Below, in pieces: positions 23,026 to 31,889 of a stretch of DNA of 63,123 bases (positions are counted from its first letter, which is position 1; every line of letters starts with the position of its first letter). Under the pieces are notes generated by a model. That model was not told the origin of the DNA. It saw only the letters and a program-made list of their open reading frames with translations, and did no database searches. The position numbers and the translations under genes are program-made. Source of the stretch: an uncultured Acetatifactor sp. (GTDB lineage: Bacteria > Bacillota > Clostridia > Lachnospirales > Lachnospiraceae); the NCBI GenBank assembly GCA_910586835.1, contig CAJUJU010000010.1, positions 1 to 63,123 of the forward strand, read 5' to 3'.

Positions 23026-24375
23026 ATGAGTTTACAGGTAGAAAAATTGGAGAACAACATGGCGAAGCTGACCATTGAGGTTTCCGCCGAGAAGCTGGAG
23101 AAGGCGATAGAAGGCGCTTACCAGAAGGACAGGCACAGGATCAGTGTTCCCGGTTTCCGCAAGGGTAAGGCGCCCAGAAAGCTGATCGAGCAGATGTACG
23201 GCAAGGAAATATTTTACGAGGATGCTGCCAACGATCTGATTCCGGACGCATATGACGAGGCATTTTCGGAGTGCACCGAGGAGATCGTGTCCTCCCCGAA
23301 GATCGCGGTGGTTCAGCTGGAGGCAGGCAAGCCGTTCATTTTTACCGCAGAGGTTGCGCTGAAGCCCGAGGTGACGCTGGGCAAGTATAAGGGCGTCAAG
23401 GTGGAGAAGATCGACGTCGATGTGACCGACGAGGAGATAAATGCGGATATCGACCGGGAGAGAGAAAAGAATTCCAGAACCGTTGATATCACGGACAGGG
23501 CTGTTCAGAAGGGCGATATTGCCACCATCGACTTTGAAGGATTTGTGGACGGCGTGGCCTTCGAGGGCGGAAAGGGAGAGGATTATCCGCTGACCATCGG
23601 TTCCGGCGCGTTCATCCCCGGCTTCGAGGAAGAGCTGATCGGCGCGCAGATCGGTGCGGAGACGGAGGTAAATGTTACCTTCCCCGAGGATTATCAGGCG
23701 GCTGAGCTTGCGGGAAAAGCGGCTGTGTTCAAATGTACGGTGAAGAAGCTCCAGGAGAAGCAGCTGCCCGAGCTGGACGAGGATTTTGTGGGCGAGGTCT
23801 CCGAGGAGAGCGATACCGTTGAGGAATACCGGGAAGAGGTGAGAAAGAAGCTTGCCGGAAGAAAAGAGGCAGAGGCGAAGAGCGCGAAGGAAGAGGCTGC
23901 CATTGCCGCCGTCGTTGCAGACGCAAAGATGGATATTCCGGAGGCCATGATTGATACCCAGCAGAGGCAGATCGTTCAGGATTATGCGCAGAGGCTTCAG
24001 TCCCAGGGCATTTCCATGGAGCAGTACATGCAGTTTACCGGACTTACCCTGGAGACGCTTTTAGAGCAGGTGAAGCCCCAGGCGCTGAAGAGAATAGAGT
24101 CCAGGCTGGTGCTGGAGGCGGTGGTAGCCGCCGAGAACATGACGGCCTCCGAGGAAGAGTTTGAGGAAGAAGTAAAGAAGATGGGTGAATCCTATCAGAT
24201 GGAGCCTGACAAGGTGAAGGAGCTTCTTGGCGAGAACGGCAGAGAGCAGGTAATGCAGGATCTCTGCATCAGAAAGGCTGTGGAGTTTGTCGTGGAGAAT
24301 GCAAAGGAAGAAAAGCCCGCAAAGAAGGCTTCCGGAAAGAAATCCGACGGGGAAGCTGCAGGCGGGGAGGCATAA
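23026..24375 (+). CDS. tig: Trigger factor
   Basis: Ribosome-bound chaperone with peptidyl-prolyl isomerase activity that meets nascent chains at the exit tunnel. The ribosome-docking signature GFRKGKAP is in the N-terminal domain. The FKBP-like domain spans about residues 160-245 (GDIATIDFEGFVDG, LTIGSGAFIPGFEEEL), and a long helical C-terminal arm ends in a Lys/Ala/Glu-rich tail. Length (449 aa) is slightly above the usual 430 because of the tail. GGAGGAAG precedes the ATG. It has its own promoter and terminator ahead of clpP, the classic tig-clpP-clpX order. Confidence 0.97.
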   Translation: MSLQVEKLENNMAKLTIEVSAEKLEKAIEGAYQKDRHRISVPGFRKGKAPRKLIEQMYGKEIFYEDAANDLIPDAYDEAFSECTEEIVSSPKIAVVQLEAGKPFIFTAEVALKPEVTLGKYKGVKVEKIDVDVTDEEINADIDREREKNSRTVDITDRAVQKGDIATIDFEGFVDGVAFEGGKGEDYPLTIGSGAFIPGFEEELIGAQIGAETEVNVTFPEDYQAAELAGKAAVFKCTVKKLQEKQLPELDEDFVGEVSEESDTVEEYREEVRKKLAGRKEAEAKSAKEEAAIAAVVADAKMDIPEAMIDTQQRQIVQDYAQRLQSQGISMEQYMQFTGLTLETLLEQVKPQALKRIESRLVLEAVVAAENMTASEEEFEEEVKKMGESYQMEPDKVKELLGENGREQVMQDLCIRKAVEFVVENAKEEKPAKKASGKKSDGEAAGGEA

Positions 24376-24405
24376 GTCTTCCGCGTTTGAAAGGCGAGTC
24401 AGAAT

Positions 24406-24436
24406 GGTTGTACCCTGTAACAGGGTGCAACCTTTT
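24406..24436 (+). terminator. Terminator after tig
   Basis: A 12-bp stem (24406-24417 with 24421-24432, one G-U pair), a TAA loop and TTTT. Confidence 0.75.
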
Positions 24437-24474
24437 CATGTAGATTAAATATTTCTTAATTCCACGCATTTTCG

Positions 24475-24503
24475 TTGAAAAACAGGCAGGAGTAGGATAA
24501 TAT
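24475..24503 (+). promoter_or_regulatory. Promoter of the clpP-clpX-engB-ytvI run
   Basis: TTGAAA at 24475-24480 and TAATAT at 24498-24503 with a 17-base spacer, 48 bases ahead of the clpP start. I see no CtsR-type heptad repeat nearby. Confidence 0.6.
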
Positions 24504-24550
24504 AAAGAAGATATGTTTTCAGAGAAGGCGACAGATTGGAGGAATCATCT

Positions 24551-25141
24551 ATGAGTTTAGTGCCTTATGTCATTGAACAGACCAGTAAGGGCGAGAGATC
24601 TTACGATATTTATTCCAGACTTTTGAAAGACAGGATTATATTTCTGGGCGAAGAGGTAAACGATACCTCCGCCAGCATTGTGGTGGCTCAGCTGCTGTTC
24701 CTTGAGGCGGAGGATCCGGAGAAGGATATCCATCTTTATATCAACAGCCCCGGCGGTTCCATTACGGCGGGCATGGCAATCTATGACACCATGCAGTACA
24801 TCAAGTGTGACGTTTCCACCGTGTGCATCGGCATGGCGGCCAGCATGGGGGCGTTTCTGCTGACCGGCGGAGCCAGGGGCAAGAGATTTGCGCTTCCCAA
24901 CGCCGAGATCATGATCCATCAGCCGCTGGGCGGAACGCAGGGGCAGGCTACGGAGATTGAAATTGCGGCAAAGCATATTTTGAAGACCAAGGAAAAGCTG
25001 AATCGCATGATGGCCGAGAACACGGGCAGGGATTATGAGACCGTGTGCGCGGACACCGAGCGCGATAACTGGATGAGTGCTCAGGAGGCAAAGGATTACG
25101 GAATCATCGACATGGTGATTACCTCCCATGACGTAAAATAA
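24551..25141 (+). CDS. clpP: ATP-dependent Clp protease proteolytic subunit
   Basis: Serine protease that forms the double-heptamer barrel served by ClpX and related unfoldases. Counted from ATG 24551 the triad falls at S98 (GMAASMGAF), H123 (MIHQPLGG) and D172 (AENTGRD ... TERDNW), the expected spacing. GGAGG lies nine bases before this ATG. The 196-aa length is normal. It is followed by clpX 18 bases on. Confidence 0.97.
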   Translation: MSLVPYVIEQTSKGERSYDIYSRLLKDRIIFLGEEVNDTSASIVVAQLLFLEAEDPEKDIHLYINSPGGSITAGMAIYDTMQYIKCDVSTVCIGMAASMGAFLLTGGARGKRFALPNAEIMIHQPLGGTQGQATEIEIAAKHILKTKEKLNRMMAENTGRDYETVCADTERDNWMSAQEAKDYGIIDMVITSHDVK

Positions 25142-25159
25142 GAAATCAGGAGTAAAAAA

Positions 25160-26434
25160 ATGGCACCGAAAATGACCGGTAATGATGTGAGATGTTCCTT
25201 CTGCAACAAGACTCAGGGACAGGTGCGCAAGCTGATTGCGGGCCCGGCAGGAGTCTATATCTGCGACGAGTGTATTGATATCTGTGCGGATATCCTGGAG
25301 GAGGAATTTGAGGATGACGAGGCTGCGGAGGCTGTTCATCCTGAAATTAATCTGTTGAAACCCATCCAGATCAAGAATTTTCTGGATGAATATGTGGTGG
25401 GGCAGGAGGAAGCAAAGAAGATTCTGTCCGTGGCCGTTTACAACCACTATAAGCGGGTGACGGCGCCCAAGGATCTGGATGATGTGGAGCTTCAGAAGAG
25501 CAACATTATCATGGTGGGGCCTACGGGCTGCGGCAAGACCTATCTGGCGCAGACGCTGGCGAAGATCATCAATGTACCCTTTGCCATTGCGGATGCCACA
25601 ACGCTGACCGAGGCCGGTTATGTGGGCGAGGATGTGGAGAATATTCTGCTGAAGCTGCTTCAGGCTGCGGATTATGATGTGGAGCGTGCCCAATACGGGA
25701 TCATTTATATCGACGAGATCGACAAGATCACCAAAAAGGGTGAGAATGTATCCATAACCCGTGATGTTTCCGGCGAGGGTGTGCAGCAGGCACTGTTAAA
25801 GATTGTGGAGGGAACGGTGGCCAGTGTTCCGCCCCAGGGCGGGAGAAAACACCCGCATCAGGAGCTGATTTCCGTGGATACCTCCAATATCCTCTTTATC
25901 TGCGGCGGAGCCTTCGACGGTCTGGATAAGATCATTGAAGCAAGGCTTGACAGAAAGGCCATCGGTTTTAATACGGAAATTACCCAGAAGACCACGAAGG
26001 AACTCAGCGATCTTCTGCAGGAGGTGACTCCCCAGGATCTGGTAAAGTTCGGTCTGATTCCGGAGTTTGTAGGCCGTGTGCCCATCTGCGTCTCTCTGCG
26101 GGGTCTGGATAAGGAGGCGTTGATCCGCATTCTGAAGGAGCCCAAGAACGCGCTGATCAAGCAGTACAGAAAGCTGTTTGACATGGACGACGTGGAGCTG
26201 ACCTTTGAGAACGACGCCGTCACGGCCATAGCGGAGAAGGCCTTCGAGCGGAAGACAGGGGCCAGAGGCCTGCGCTCCATCATGGAAGACGTGCTGATGG
26301 ATACCATGTACACCATTCCCTCCGACGATACCATTGAGGAGTGCATTATCACTAAGGATGTGGTGGATGAGGAGAGCCAGCCGCTGGTGATCCACAGGGG
26401 AGAAGAGAGAAGAAGACTGGAAACGGCTATATGA
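25160..26434 (+). CDS. clpX: ATP-dependent Clp protease ATP-binding subunit ClpX
   Basis: AAA+ unfoldase that feeds tagged proteins to ClpP. An N-terminal C4 zinc finger (CSFC ... CDEC) is followed by the AAA module with GPTGCGKTYLAQTLA (Walker A), IIYIDEIDK (Walker B) and the GYVGEDVEN pore-loop region. The GFNTE loop region that contacts ClpP and the small C-terminal domain (KTGARGLRSIMEDVL) are present. Its TGA stop overlaps the engB ATG (ATGA). Confidence 0.98.
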   Translation: MAPKMTGNDVRCSFCNKTQGQVRKLIAGPAGVYICDECIDICADILEEEFEDDEAAEAVHPEINLLKPIQIKNFLDEYVVGQEEAKKILSVAVYNHYKRVTAPKDLDDVELQKSNIIMVGPTGCGKTYLAQTLAKIINVPFAIADATTLTEAGYVGEDVENILLKLLQAADYDVERAQYGIIYIDEIDKITKKGENVSITRDVSGEGVQQALLKIVEGTVASVPPQGGRKHPHQELISVDTSNILFICGGAFDGLDKIIEARLDRKAIGFNTEITQKTTKELSDLLQEVTPQDLVKFGLIPEFVGRVPICVSLRGLDKEALIRILKEPKNALIKQYRKLFDMDDVELTFENDAVTAIAEKAFERKTGARGLRSIMEDVLMDTMYTIPSDDTIEECIITKDVVDEESQPLVIHRGEERRRLETAI

Positions 26435-27024
26435 TTATAAAGAAGGTGAGTCTGGAGACAGTCTGCGGGGTGACCAGCAGACTGCCTGACAACATGCATC
26501 CCGAGGTGGCGTTCGCGGGCAAGAGCAATGTGGGAAAATCCTCCCTGATCAATGCTCTGATGAACCGGAAATCTCTGGCGAGAACCAGTGCGCAGCCCGG
26601 GAAGACACAGACAATCAATTATTATAATATAAACGATGCCATCTATTTTGTAGATCTGCCCGGCTATGGCTTTGCCAGGGCAAATGAGAAGGTGAAGGCA
26701 GAGTGGGGCAGGATGATCGAGGATTACCTGCACCGCTCAAAACAGCTGAGGGCGGTGTTCCTGCTCATCGACATCAGACATGCTCCGTCGGAAAACGACC
26801 GTATTATGTATGACTGGATCTGCAGGAACGGCTATCAGCCCATCCTCATTGCCACAAAACTGGATAAGATCAAGAGAAGCCAGGTGCAGAAGCAGCTGAA
26901 GCTGATCCGCTCGACGCTCAATGTGCAGGAGGGTAGTATATTGATTCCCTTTTCTGCGGAGACAAAGCAGGGGCGGGATGAGATATACGAAATTCTGGAT
27001 GGCATTCTGGAGGAACATACATGA
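26431..27024 (+). CDS. engB: Ribosome biogenesis GTPase YihA/YsxC (EngB)
   Basis: Small GTPase needed for large-subunit ribosome assembly. The 197-aa protein has GKSNVGKSSLINAL (P-loop), the switch threonine in TSAQPGKTQTINYY, DLPGYGFA (G3), TKLDK (G4) and the PFSAE G5 region. It overlaps clpX and the next gene by four bases at each end, so the three are translationally coupled. The clpX-engB link is widespread in Firmicutes. Confidence 0.97.
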   Translation: MIIKKVSLETVCGVTSRLPDNMHPEVAFAGKSNVGKSSLINALMNRKSLARTSAQPGKTQTINYYNINDAIYFVDLPGYGFARANEKVKAEWGRMIEDYLHRSKQLRAVFLLIDIRHAPSENDRIMYDWICRNGYQPILIATKLDKIKRSQVQKQLKLIRSTLNVQEGSILIPFSAETKQGRDEIYEILDGILEEHT

Positions 27025-28289
27025 GGAGATATAATAAGGCGCTGGTCAATCTTCTGGTGGCGGGACTGCTGTTTTTTGCAGTGATTTTCCTGTTGCCCAG
27101 AACATTGGCCTTTTTTGCTCCCTTTGTGGCCGGCTGGATTATCGCGTTGATAGCGGGGCCGCTGGTCCGTTTTTTCGAGGAGAAGGTGAAGGTCAAGAGA
27201 AAGGTGGGAAGCGCCTTTGTGATCGTGGTGGTCATTGCGCTGGTTGTTCTGCTGATCTATACGGCGGGCGCCTGGCTGGTGGAACAGATCGTTGGCCTGG
27301 TGGGAGCGCTGCCTGAAATGTGGGCGGGCATGGAGGCGGATCTGAACAGCATCGGTGAGTCTCTCAGCGTTTTGATGCAGAAGCTGCCCGGGGATATCCA
27401 GTTGAAACTGGGGGACATCGCAGAGCAGATCGGCCTGTGGCTGGGCGACTTTTTCGGGCGTATTGGAACGCCTACCATCGCCGCCGCCGGGAATCTGGCA
27501 AAGCAGCTGCCCAATATCTTCATCGGTGTGATCATGGCTCTTCTGTCCGCTTACTTTTTTGTGGCCGAGAGGGCGCAGATCAACGAGTGGTTCCACAGGC
27601 ATATGCCGGCGGCTCTGCAGCTTCGTTACGGCATCATAAAGCGCAGCCTGGTAAAATCCGTGGGAGGATATTTCAAGGCCCAGATAAAGATAGAGGTGTG
27701 GATGTACCTGCTGCTGGTGGTGGGACTTGGGATTCTGCATGTAAATTATTTTGCGCTGATTGCGCTGGGGATTGCCTTTTTGGATTTCCTGCCCTTCTTC
27801 GGAACGGGCACGGTGCTGATCCCCTGGGCCATTATACGGATTCTTACGGCGGATTATAAGATTGCCATCGGGCTTCTCATTATCTGGGGCGGCGGGCAGT
27901 TGGCAAGACAGCTGATTCAGCCGAAGATCGTGGGAGATTCCATGGGCGTTGCGCCGCTGCCCACACTGTTTCTTCTTTTTATCGGATACCGTCTGGGCGG
28001 TGTGGTTGGAATGATTCTGGCGGTGCCGCTGGGGCTTCTGGCGTTTACCATGTATGAGGAGGGCGCCTTTGACACGACGAAGAGCAGTGTACTGATTCTT
28101 GTGGCCGGTGTCAATCGCTTTCGCCGTCTTCAGGAGGAAGACCTGTCCGAGGTGGCGGAGATGCAGAGAAGGAATGAGGAGAGTGTCCGTCTGGCGGAAG
28201 AGAATCGTCTTGCAGTAGAAAGGGAGCGGCTAAAAAAGAAGGAACAGAAGAGAGGTCATGGAATATTTTCCGGCAGGAAAAATAAATAA
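27021..28289 (+). CDS. AI-2E/PerM family membrane protein, YtvI-like
   Basis: A 422-aa polytopic membrane protein of the AI-2E transporter family, in the branch that includes sporulation protein YtvI. The N-terminus has two hairpin-like hydrophobic pairs, the centre an amphipathic stretch (residues about 80-160), and the C-terminal half the family core with FLDFLPFFGTG, QPKIVGDSMG and GYRLGGVVGMILAVPLG. A basic, Glu-rich tail of about 55 residues follows. Transport of a specific compound is unproven for this branch. Translation is coupled to engB, and a terminator follows. Confidence 0.85.
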   Translation: MRRYNKALVNLLVAGLLFFAVIFLLPRTLAFFAPFVAGWIIALIAGPLVRFFEEKVKVKRKVGSAFVIVVVIALVVLLIYTAGAWLVEQIVGLVGALPEMWAGMEADLNSIGESLSVLMQKLPGDIQLKLGDIAEQIGLWLGDFFGRIGTPTIAAAGNLAKQLPNIFIGVIMALLSAYFFVAERAQINEWFHRHMPAALQLRYGIIKRSLVKSVGGYFKAQIKIEVWMYLLLVVGLGILHVNYFALIALGIAFLDFLPFFGTGTVLIPWAIIRILTADYKIAIGLLIIWGGGQLARQLIQPKIVGDSMGVAPLPTLFLLFIGYRLGGVVGMILAVPLGLLAFTMYEEGAFDTTKSSVLILVAGVNRFRRLQEEDLSEVAEMQRRNEESVRLAEENRLAVERERLKKKEQKRGHGIFSGRKNK

Positions 28290-28347
28290 AAACGGTTTTT
28301 TACCGCATAGTTGAAACTTTTTTGCGGCAAAATCAGTCTATAACAGA

Positions 28348-28376
28348 TAGAGAGTGGGAAAACACTCTCTATTTTG
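28348..28376 (+). terminator. Terminator after the ytvI-like gene
   Basis: A perfect 9-bp stem (TAGAGAGTG at 28348-28356, CACTCTCTA at 28363-28371) with a GGAAAA loop and a short T-rich tail. Confidence 0.65.
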
Positions 28377-28407
28377 TTGCAACTTTGATACAAACATATT
28401 TTATAAT
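28377..28407 (+). promoter_or_regulatory. Possible promoter of the sigma factor gene
   Basis: TATAAT at 28402-28407 with TTGCAA at 28377-28382 (19-base spacer, slightly long). Confidence 0.4.
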
Positions 28408-28470
28408 TTTTGCAGTAAAGCGAAAGACTGAAGGATATTAATTAATAGAAAAGGTTTTGTGCAGGGCAGA

Positions 28471-29016
28471 ATGGAGAAGGCAGAAAGAGATCGGGAGCTA
28501 CAACTGAAGATAGAGACTTACGGAAATATGCTCTTCCGGCTTTGTCTGATCCGCCTCCAGAATGTACAGGATGCCGAGGATGTGGTGCAGGATGTTTTTT
28601 ATCAGTATCTCAGGAGAAGCGAGCCCTTTGAGAGCGGGGAGCACGAGAAGGCCTGGCTTTTGAAGGTGGCGGTAAACGCCTGCCACAGAGTCTGGCGAAG
28701 CGCCTGGAAACGTCATCAGAGCGGCGAGGAGTGGCAGGAGGCATCAGGGGTGCTTCTGGCCTCCGTGACACAGGAGGAAGCCTGCAGCCCGGAGGAATAT
28801 TCTCTGGGACAGGAAAAAAGACGACAGCTTTTGGAGGCAGTCATGTCACTTCCCGCAAAATACCGCGAGGTAATTCATCTTTTTTATTATCAGCAGTTGT
28901 CTGTAAAGGCAATTGCAGAGGTCACAGGGCGGGGGGAGTCAACCGTCACGTCTCAGCTGACCCGGGGCAGGGAGCTGCTTCGCAGGTCATTGAAGGAGGA
29001 ATATGACTTTGAATAA
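28471..29016 (+). CDS. ECF-type sigma-70 family RNA polymerase sigma factor
   Basis: A 181-aa sigma factor with only regions 2 and 4. Region 2 includes NMLFRLCLIRLQNVQDAEDVVQDVFYQYLR, and region 4 has LPAKYREVIHLFYYQQLSVKAIAEV followed by the helix GESTVTSQLTRGRELLR. The linker is short, as in ECF factors. ATG 28471 is used; GTG 28459 in the same frame has AAGG upstream and cannot be excluded. It overlaps the next gene by 14 bases, and that gene encodes the likely anti-sigma factor. Confidence 0.88.
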   Translation: MEKAERDRELQLKIETYGNMLFRLCLIRLQNVQDAEDVVQDVFYQYLRRSEPFESGEHEKAWLLKVAVNACHRVWRSAWKRHQSGEEWQEASGVLLASVTQEEACSPEEYSLGQEKRRQLLEAVMSLPAKYREVIHLFYYQQLSVKAIAEVTGRGESTVTSQLTRGRELLRRSLKEEYDFE

Positions 29017-29842
29017 ATTCCGGGAGGAATACAGGCGGGCGGTGGATGAACTGCCCAAACTGCATATGGATGCCGGTCGTGTGCGGGATGATCTGCATCA
29101 TCGCAGGATGCAGGAGAAGCACAGACGTATGCTGGCGGTAAAAGGCTGTGCGGCGGCCGCTGTGTTCCTGTTTCTCGGAGCAGGTACGGCAGCTGCGAGG
29201 AATTACTGGAACACCGTCCTGGAGATGCAGGGAAGCGGGTATACGGTGACGGGATTGCCGGCTGGTGAGGAACCAATGGCAGCAAGGATGCTGCCGGAGG
29301 AGAGCGGGACGGGGATCCAGGCGTTTGGTGCGGCGGATGCCGTCGGCGGCGTGGAGGATACAATGCCGTTGGAGGAGCACTCCGTGGAAGAAATCCCCAT
29401 GGAGGAATGGAAATATGAAAGTTATCGGGATTTTTTGGATCATTCGCTGATTGCCGGCCTGATTCCTGACATATCCATATTACAGGAGGAGTTTGCGGGA
29501 GAAAGCGTATATGTGATGCAGGATGAAATGACGGTTTTTGTCCGGGTGACGGCAGAGGGAAAATATTTTTGTCTGAGACAGTTCGACTACAGGCAAACGG
29601 AGGGGTTTTCCTCTTCCACAGCCTACACGGGAGAGACTGTAAATCAGAGAAATCTCACAAATTACCAGGGACTGAGCTATCTTGTATTTGATACAATGGG
29701 TGAGGGGAACAGCATTGAAGCGACCCATGCGGTGATTTTGACAGAGGGAAGAGAGCTTTCCATGGATTTTTACGGATTCGAGCCTGAGCATATCGAGGGG
29801 ATATTGAACGACTTGGATCTGTCTGTATATTTCAGCAGCTGA
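29003..29842 (+). CDS. Probable anti-sigma factor, single-pass membrane protein
   Basis: A 279-aa protein. The first 45 residues are charged and would face the cytoplasm (EYRRAVDELPKLHMD). A hydrophobic helix follows at about 46-64 (VKGCAAAAVFLFLGAGTAAA), and the remaining 210 residues are predicted outside, with a C-terminal half resembling DUF4367-like domains. Position and 14-base overlap with the sigma gene give the functional hint. No zinc-binding HxxxCxxC motif is present, so it is not a ZAS-type anti-sigma. The signal sensed is unknown. Confidence 0.7.
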   Translation: MTLNKFREEYRRAVDELPKLHMDAGRVRDDLHHRRMQEKHRRMLAVKGCAAAAVFLFLGAGTAAARNYWNTVLEMQGSGYTVTGLPAGEEPMAARMLPEESGTGIQAFGAADAVGGVEDTMPLEEHSVEEIPMEEWKYESYRDFLDHSLIAGLIPDISILQEEFAGESVYVMQDEMTVFVRVTAEGKYFCLRQFDYRQTEGFSSSTAYTGETVNQRNLTNYQGLSYLVFDTMGEGNSIEATHAVILTEGRELSMDFYGFEPEHIEGILNDLDLSVYFSS

Positions 29843-29860
29843 ACATGGAGGAGAAGGAGT

Positions 29861-30556
29861 ATGAAGAAAATATTAGTCTACAATAATCAGACAGGAATTG
29901 CTGAGAAGATGGAACCGCTTTTTGCGGGAGAGGGGCTGACGATGCTGGTTGCGGCAGACGAGGGGGAACTGAGAAACGGTCTGAAGGATGAGGCAATCCA
30001 GCTGATGCTGGTGGATGTGGCTCTGAACGACAAGGGCTGGGATAAGGGGATCGAGCTGATTGCCGGGCTGCGCCGGGCCAGCAGTATTCCGCTGATCGTG
30101 GTGTCCAGGCAGTCCGCGGAGACGGCGAAAATCATGGCGCTGGAGGCGGGGGCCGACGATTATGTGGTTGCGGACTGTAATCCGCTGGAGCTTCTGGCGA
30201 GGGTGAAGTCTCAGATGCGCAGATATACCCAGCTGGTGAACATGTGTGTCAATATTGACCGGATCTATAAGGTGGACGGACTGGTGATCAACGATATTCA
30301 GAGGACGGTTACTGTGGAGGGGAGAAGCGTGAGGCTGACTCCCATCGAGTATAAGATTCTGAGACTGCTGGTGCAGCAGCGGGGCAAGGTCTTTTCTAAC
30401 AGCCAGATCTATGAGACCATCTGGAATATGCAGGCCATCGGCGCGGACAACACCATCGCCGTGCATATCCGTCACATCAGGGAGAAGATTGAGAGCAATC
30501 CCAAGGAGCCCAGGTATCTGAAGGTGGTATGGGGCAACGGATATAAGGTGGGCTGA
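29861..30556 (+). CDS. OmpR-type response regulator with degenerate receiver
   Basis: A 231-aa protein with an N-terminal receiver-like domain and a C-terminal winged helix of the OmpR/PhoB type (LTPIEYKILRLLVQQRGKVFSN ... IAVHIRHIREKIE ... VWGNGYKVG). In the receiver the aspartate to be phosphorylated is kept (D52 in LVDVAL). The acidic pair that binds magnesium is N8-N9 (VYNNQ instead of VDDE-like), and the conserved lysine is A104 (VVADCNP instead of VTKPFSP). No sensor kinase is adjacent. It is probably phosphorylation-independent or atypically controlled. It follows the anti-sigma gene by 18 bases and ends at a terminator. Confidence 0.88.
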   Translation: MKKILVYNNQTGIAEKMEPLFAGEGLTMLVAADEGELRNGLKDEAIQLMLVDVALNDKGWDKGIELIAGLRRASSIPLIVVSRQSAETAKIMALEAGADDYVVADCNPLELLARVKSQMRRYTQLVNMCVNIDRIYKVDGLVINDIQRTVTVEGRSVRLTPIEYKILRLLVQQRGKVFSNSQIYETIWNMQAIGADNTIAVHIRHIREKIESNPKEPRYLKVVWGNGYKVG

Positions 30557-30576
30557 GCGGCAAGCGCTTTTTGAGC

Positions 30577-30604
30577 GGGAGGGAAGAGGTTTCCCTCCCT
30601 TTTT
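30577..30604 (+). terminator. Terminator after the response regulator
   Basis: A 9-bp G/C-rich stem (30577-30585 with 30591-30599), a 5-base loop and TTTTT. Confidence 0.9.
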
Positions 30605-30838
30605 GCGCGAGCAGAGAGGAAAACGCCGTGCTTGCACGACAATGTTATTTGGTTAGCGTCAGGGACCGTATCAAAAAGACATTGGTTTGCACGATTCAGT
30701 GTTTATTGTGCGCAGAAAGGAATTGACAACGGGTATGTTATGGCTTATTGTATCAAGTAGATAATACAGATGATCGGATAAAAATGCGTATCCGACCGCT
30801 GATCTGGGTGCGCGCGGCAGTGCGCAGAGGGGAAGGAA
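30605..30838 (+). other. Intergenic leader before the traX-like gene
   Basis: A gap of about 230 bases after the terminator. Besides the promoter at 30723-30751 it holds two TTGCACGA copies and a short CGTGC/GCACG inverted pair near 30628. I see no ORF or known RNA. Confidence 0.4.
30723..30751 (+). promoter_or_regulatory. Promoter before the traX-like gene
   Basis: A perfect TTGACA at 30723-30728 and TATTGT at 30746-30751, 17 bases apart. Confidence 0.6.
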
Positions 30839-31867
30839 ATGGATAGTTTACAGATGGGCGTAACCGGCGGTCAGATGCCGATTCAGGAGCAGGGGAAAGG
30901 TGGTGTATCGGGAAGCACCATAAAGATCATAGCCGTTGTCACAATGCTGATCGATCATTTTGCGGCTGCGATTTTGATGAGGATGCTGGTGGTCAGGGGA
31001 ATTTACTCCCTGCCAGGCGATTACAGAGGGATAATGCGCTGGCTGGCGGAAAACGGCGTGTTGTATTATGGTATGTCGGCGCTGAGAATGGTGGGACGGC
31101 TGGGTTTTCCCATATTTTGCTTTCTGCTGGTAGAGGGTTTTCAGAAGACTCATGATCTTCGGAAATATACACTGCGGCTGGGGCTCTTTGCTCTGATCTC
31201 GGAGATTCCCTTTGATCTGGCCTTCAGTGCGAAGGTGCTGGAATTTAATTATCAGAATGTGTATTTTACCTTGTTTTTAGGGATTCTGGGGCTGACGGCA
31301 TTCGACTTTTTCGGGAAAAAGGAGTTAGGCGCAGGGCTGCGGGGGCTTTTTACGGCGGCGGGCATCCTGCTGCTTCCCTTATATGCGGGGCTTTTGCTGT
31401 ACAGGCGGTTGTCGGGATGGCCCTTTGTGCCGGACGGAGGAATGCTGTTTCCCCTGATTTTCGGGGTGCTTCTGACGTTGATGCTGATCTTCTATGTGGT
31501 ATACCGGAATACGAAAGGTGCGGATCGGGCCTGGCGGACCTGCGCCGATCTGGCGGTTCTTGCATTGGCCATGTTTGCGGCGGACTTTCTGCGCACGGAT
31601 TACGGCGGCATGGGAGTGCTGACGATTTCGGTCATGTATCTGTTCCGGCAGAAAAAGGTGATTTGTATGCTGGCCGGGTGCATCGTGCTGACGCTGATGA
31701 GTTTCAGCGAAATTCCGGCGTTTCTGACGCTGCTTCCCATCGCTTTCTACAACGGGAAGCGTGGGCTGAAGATGAAATACTTTTTCTATGCCTTCTATCC
31801 CGTGCATCTGTTGATTCTTTGGCTGATTGCGGTGGTTATGGGTATGGGATGGATAGCGACGATCTGA
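30839..31867 (+). CDS. TraX-family membrane protein
   Basis: A 342-aa polytopic membrane protein of the TraX family, named after the F-plasmid pilin acetylase. Family features are the start of the first helix (STIKIIAVVTMLIDHF), RMVGRLGFPIFCFLLVEGF with the following KYTLRLGLFALISEIPFD, the NVYFTLFLG segment and the terminal FYAFYPVHLLILWLI. About eight helices are visible. Chromosomal copies without conjugation genes are common in gut Clostridia, and no other transfer gene is present here. Its acyl acceptor is unknown. Confidence 0.9.
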   Translation: MDSLQMGVTGGQMPIQEQGKGGVSGSTIKIIAVVTMLIDHFAAAILMRMLVVRGIYSLPGDYRGIMRWLAENGVLYYGMSALRMVGRLGFPIFCFLLVEGFQKTHDLRKYTLRLGLFALISEIPFDLAFSAKVLEFNYQNVYFTLFLGILGLTAFDFFGKKELGAGLRGLFTAAGILLLPLYAGLLLYRRLSGWPFVPDGGMLFPLIFGVLLTLMLIFYVVYRNTKGADRAWRTCADLAVLALAMFAADFLRTDYGGMGVLTISVMYLFRQKKVICMLAGCIVLTLMSFSEIPAFLTLLPIAFYNGKRGLKMKYFFYAFYPVHLLILWLIAVVMGMGWIATI

Positions 31868-31889
31868 CGGGGAGAAGGAGGAAAGCAGT

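Noticed and set aside
30839..31867. TraX taken as a sign of an integrated conjugative element
   Set aside because: No relaxase, type IV secretion, integrase or attachment repeats are visible, and the neighbours are ordinary chromosomal genes.
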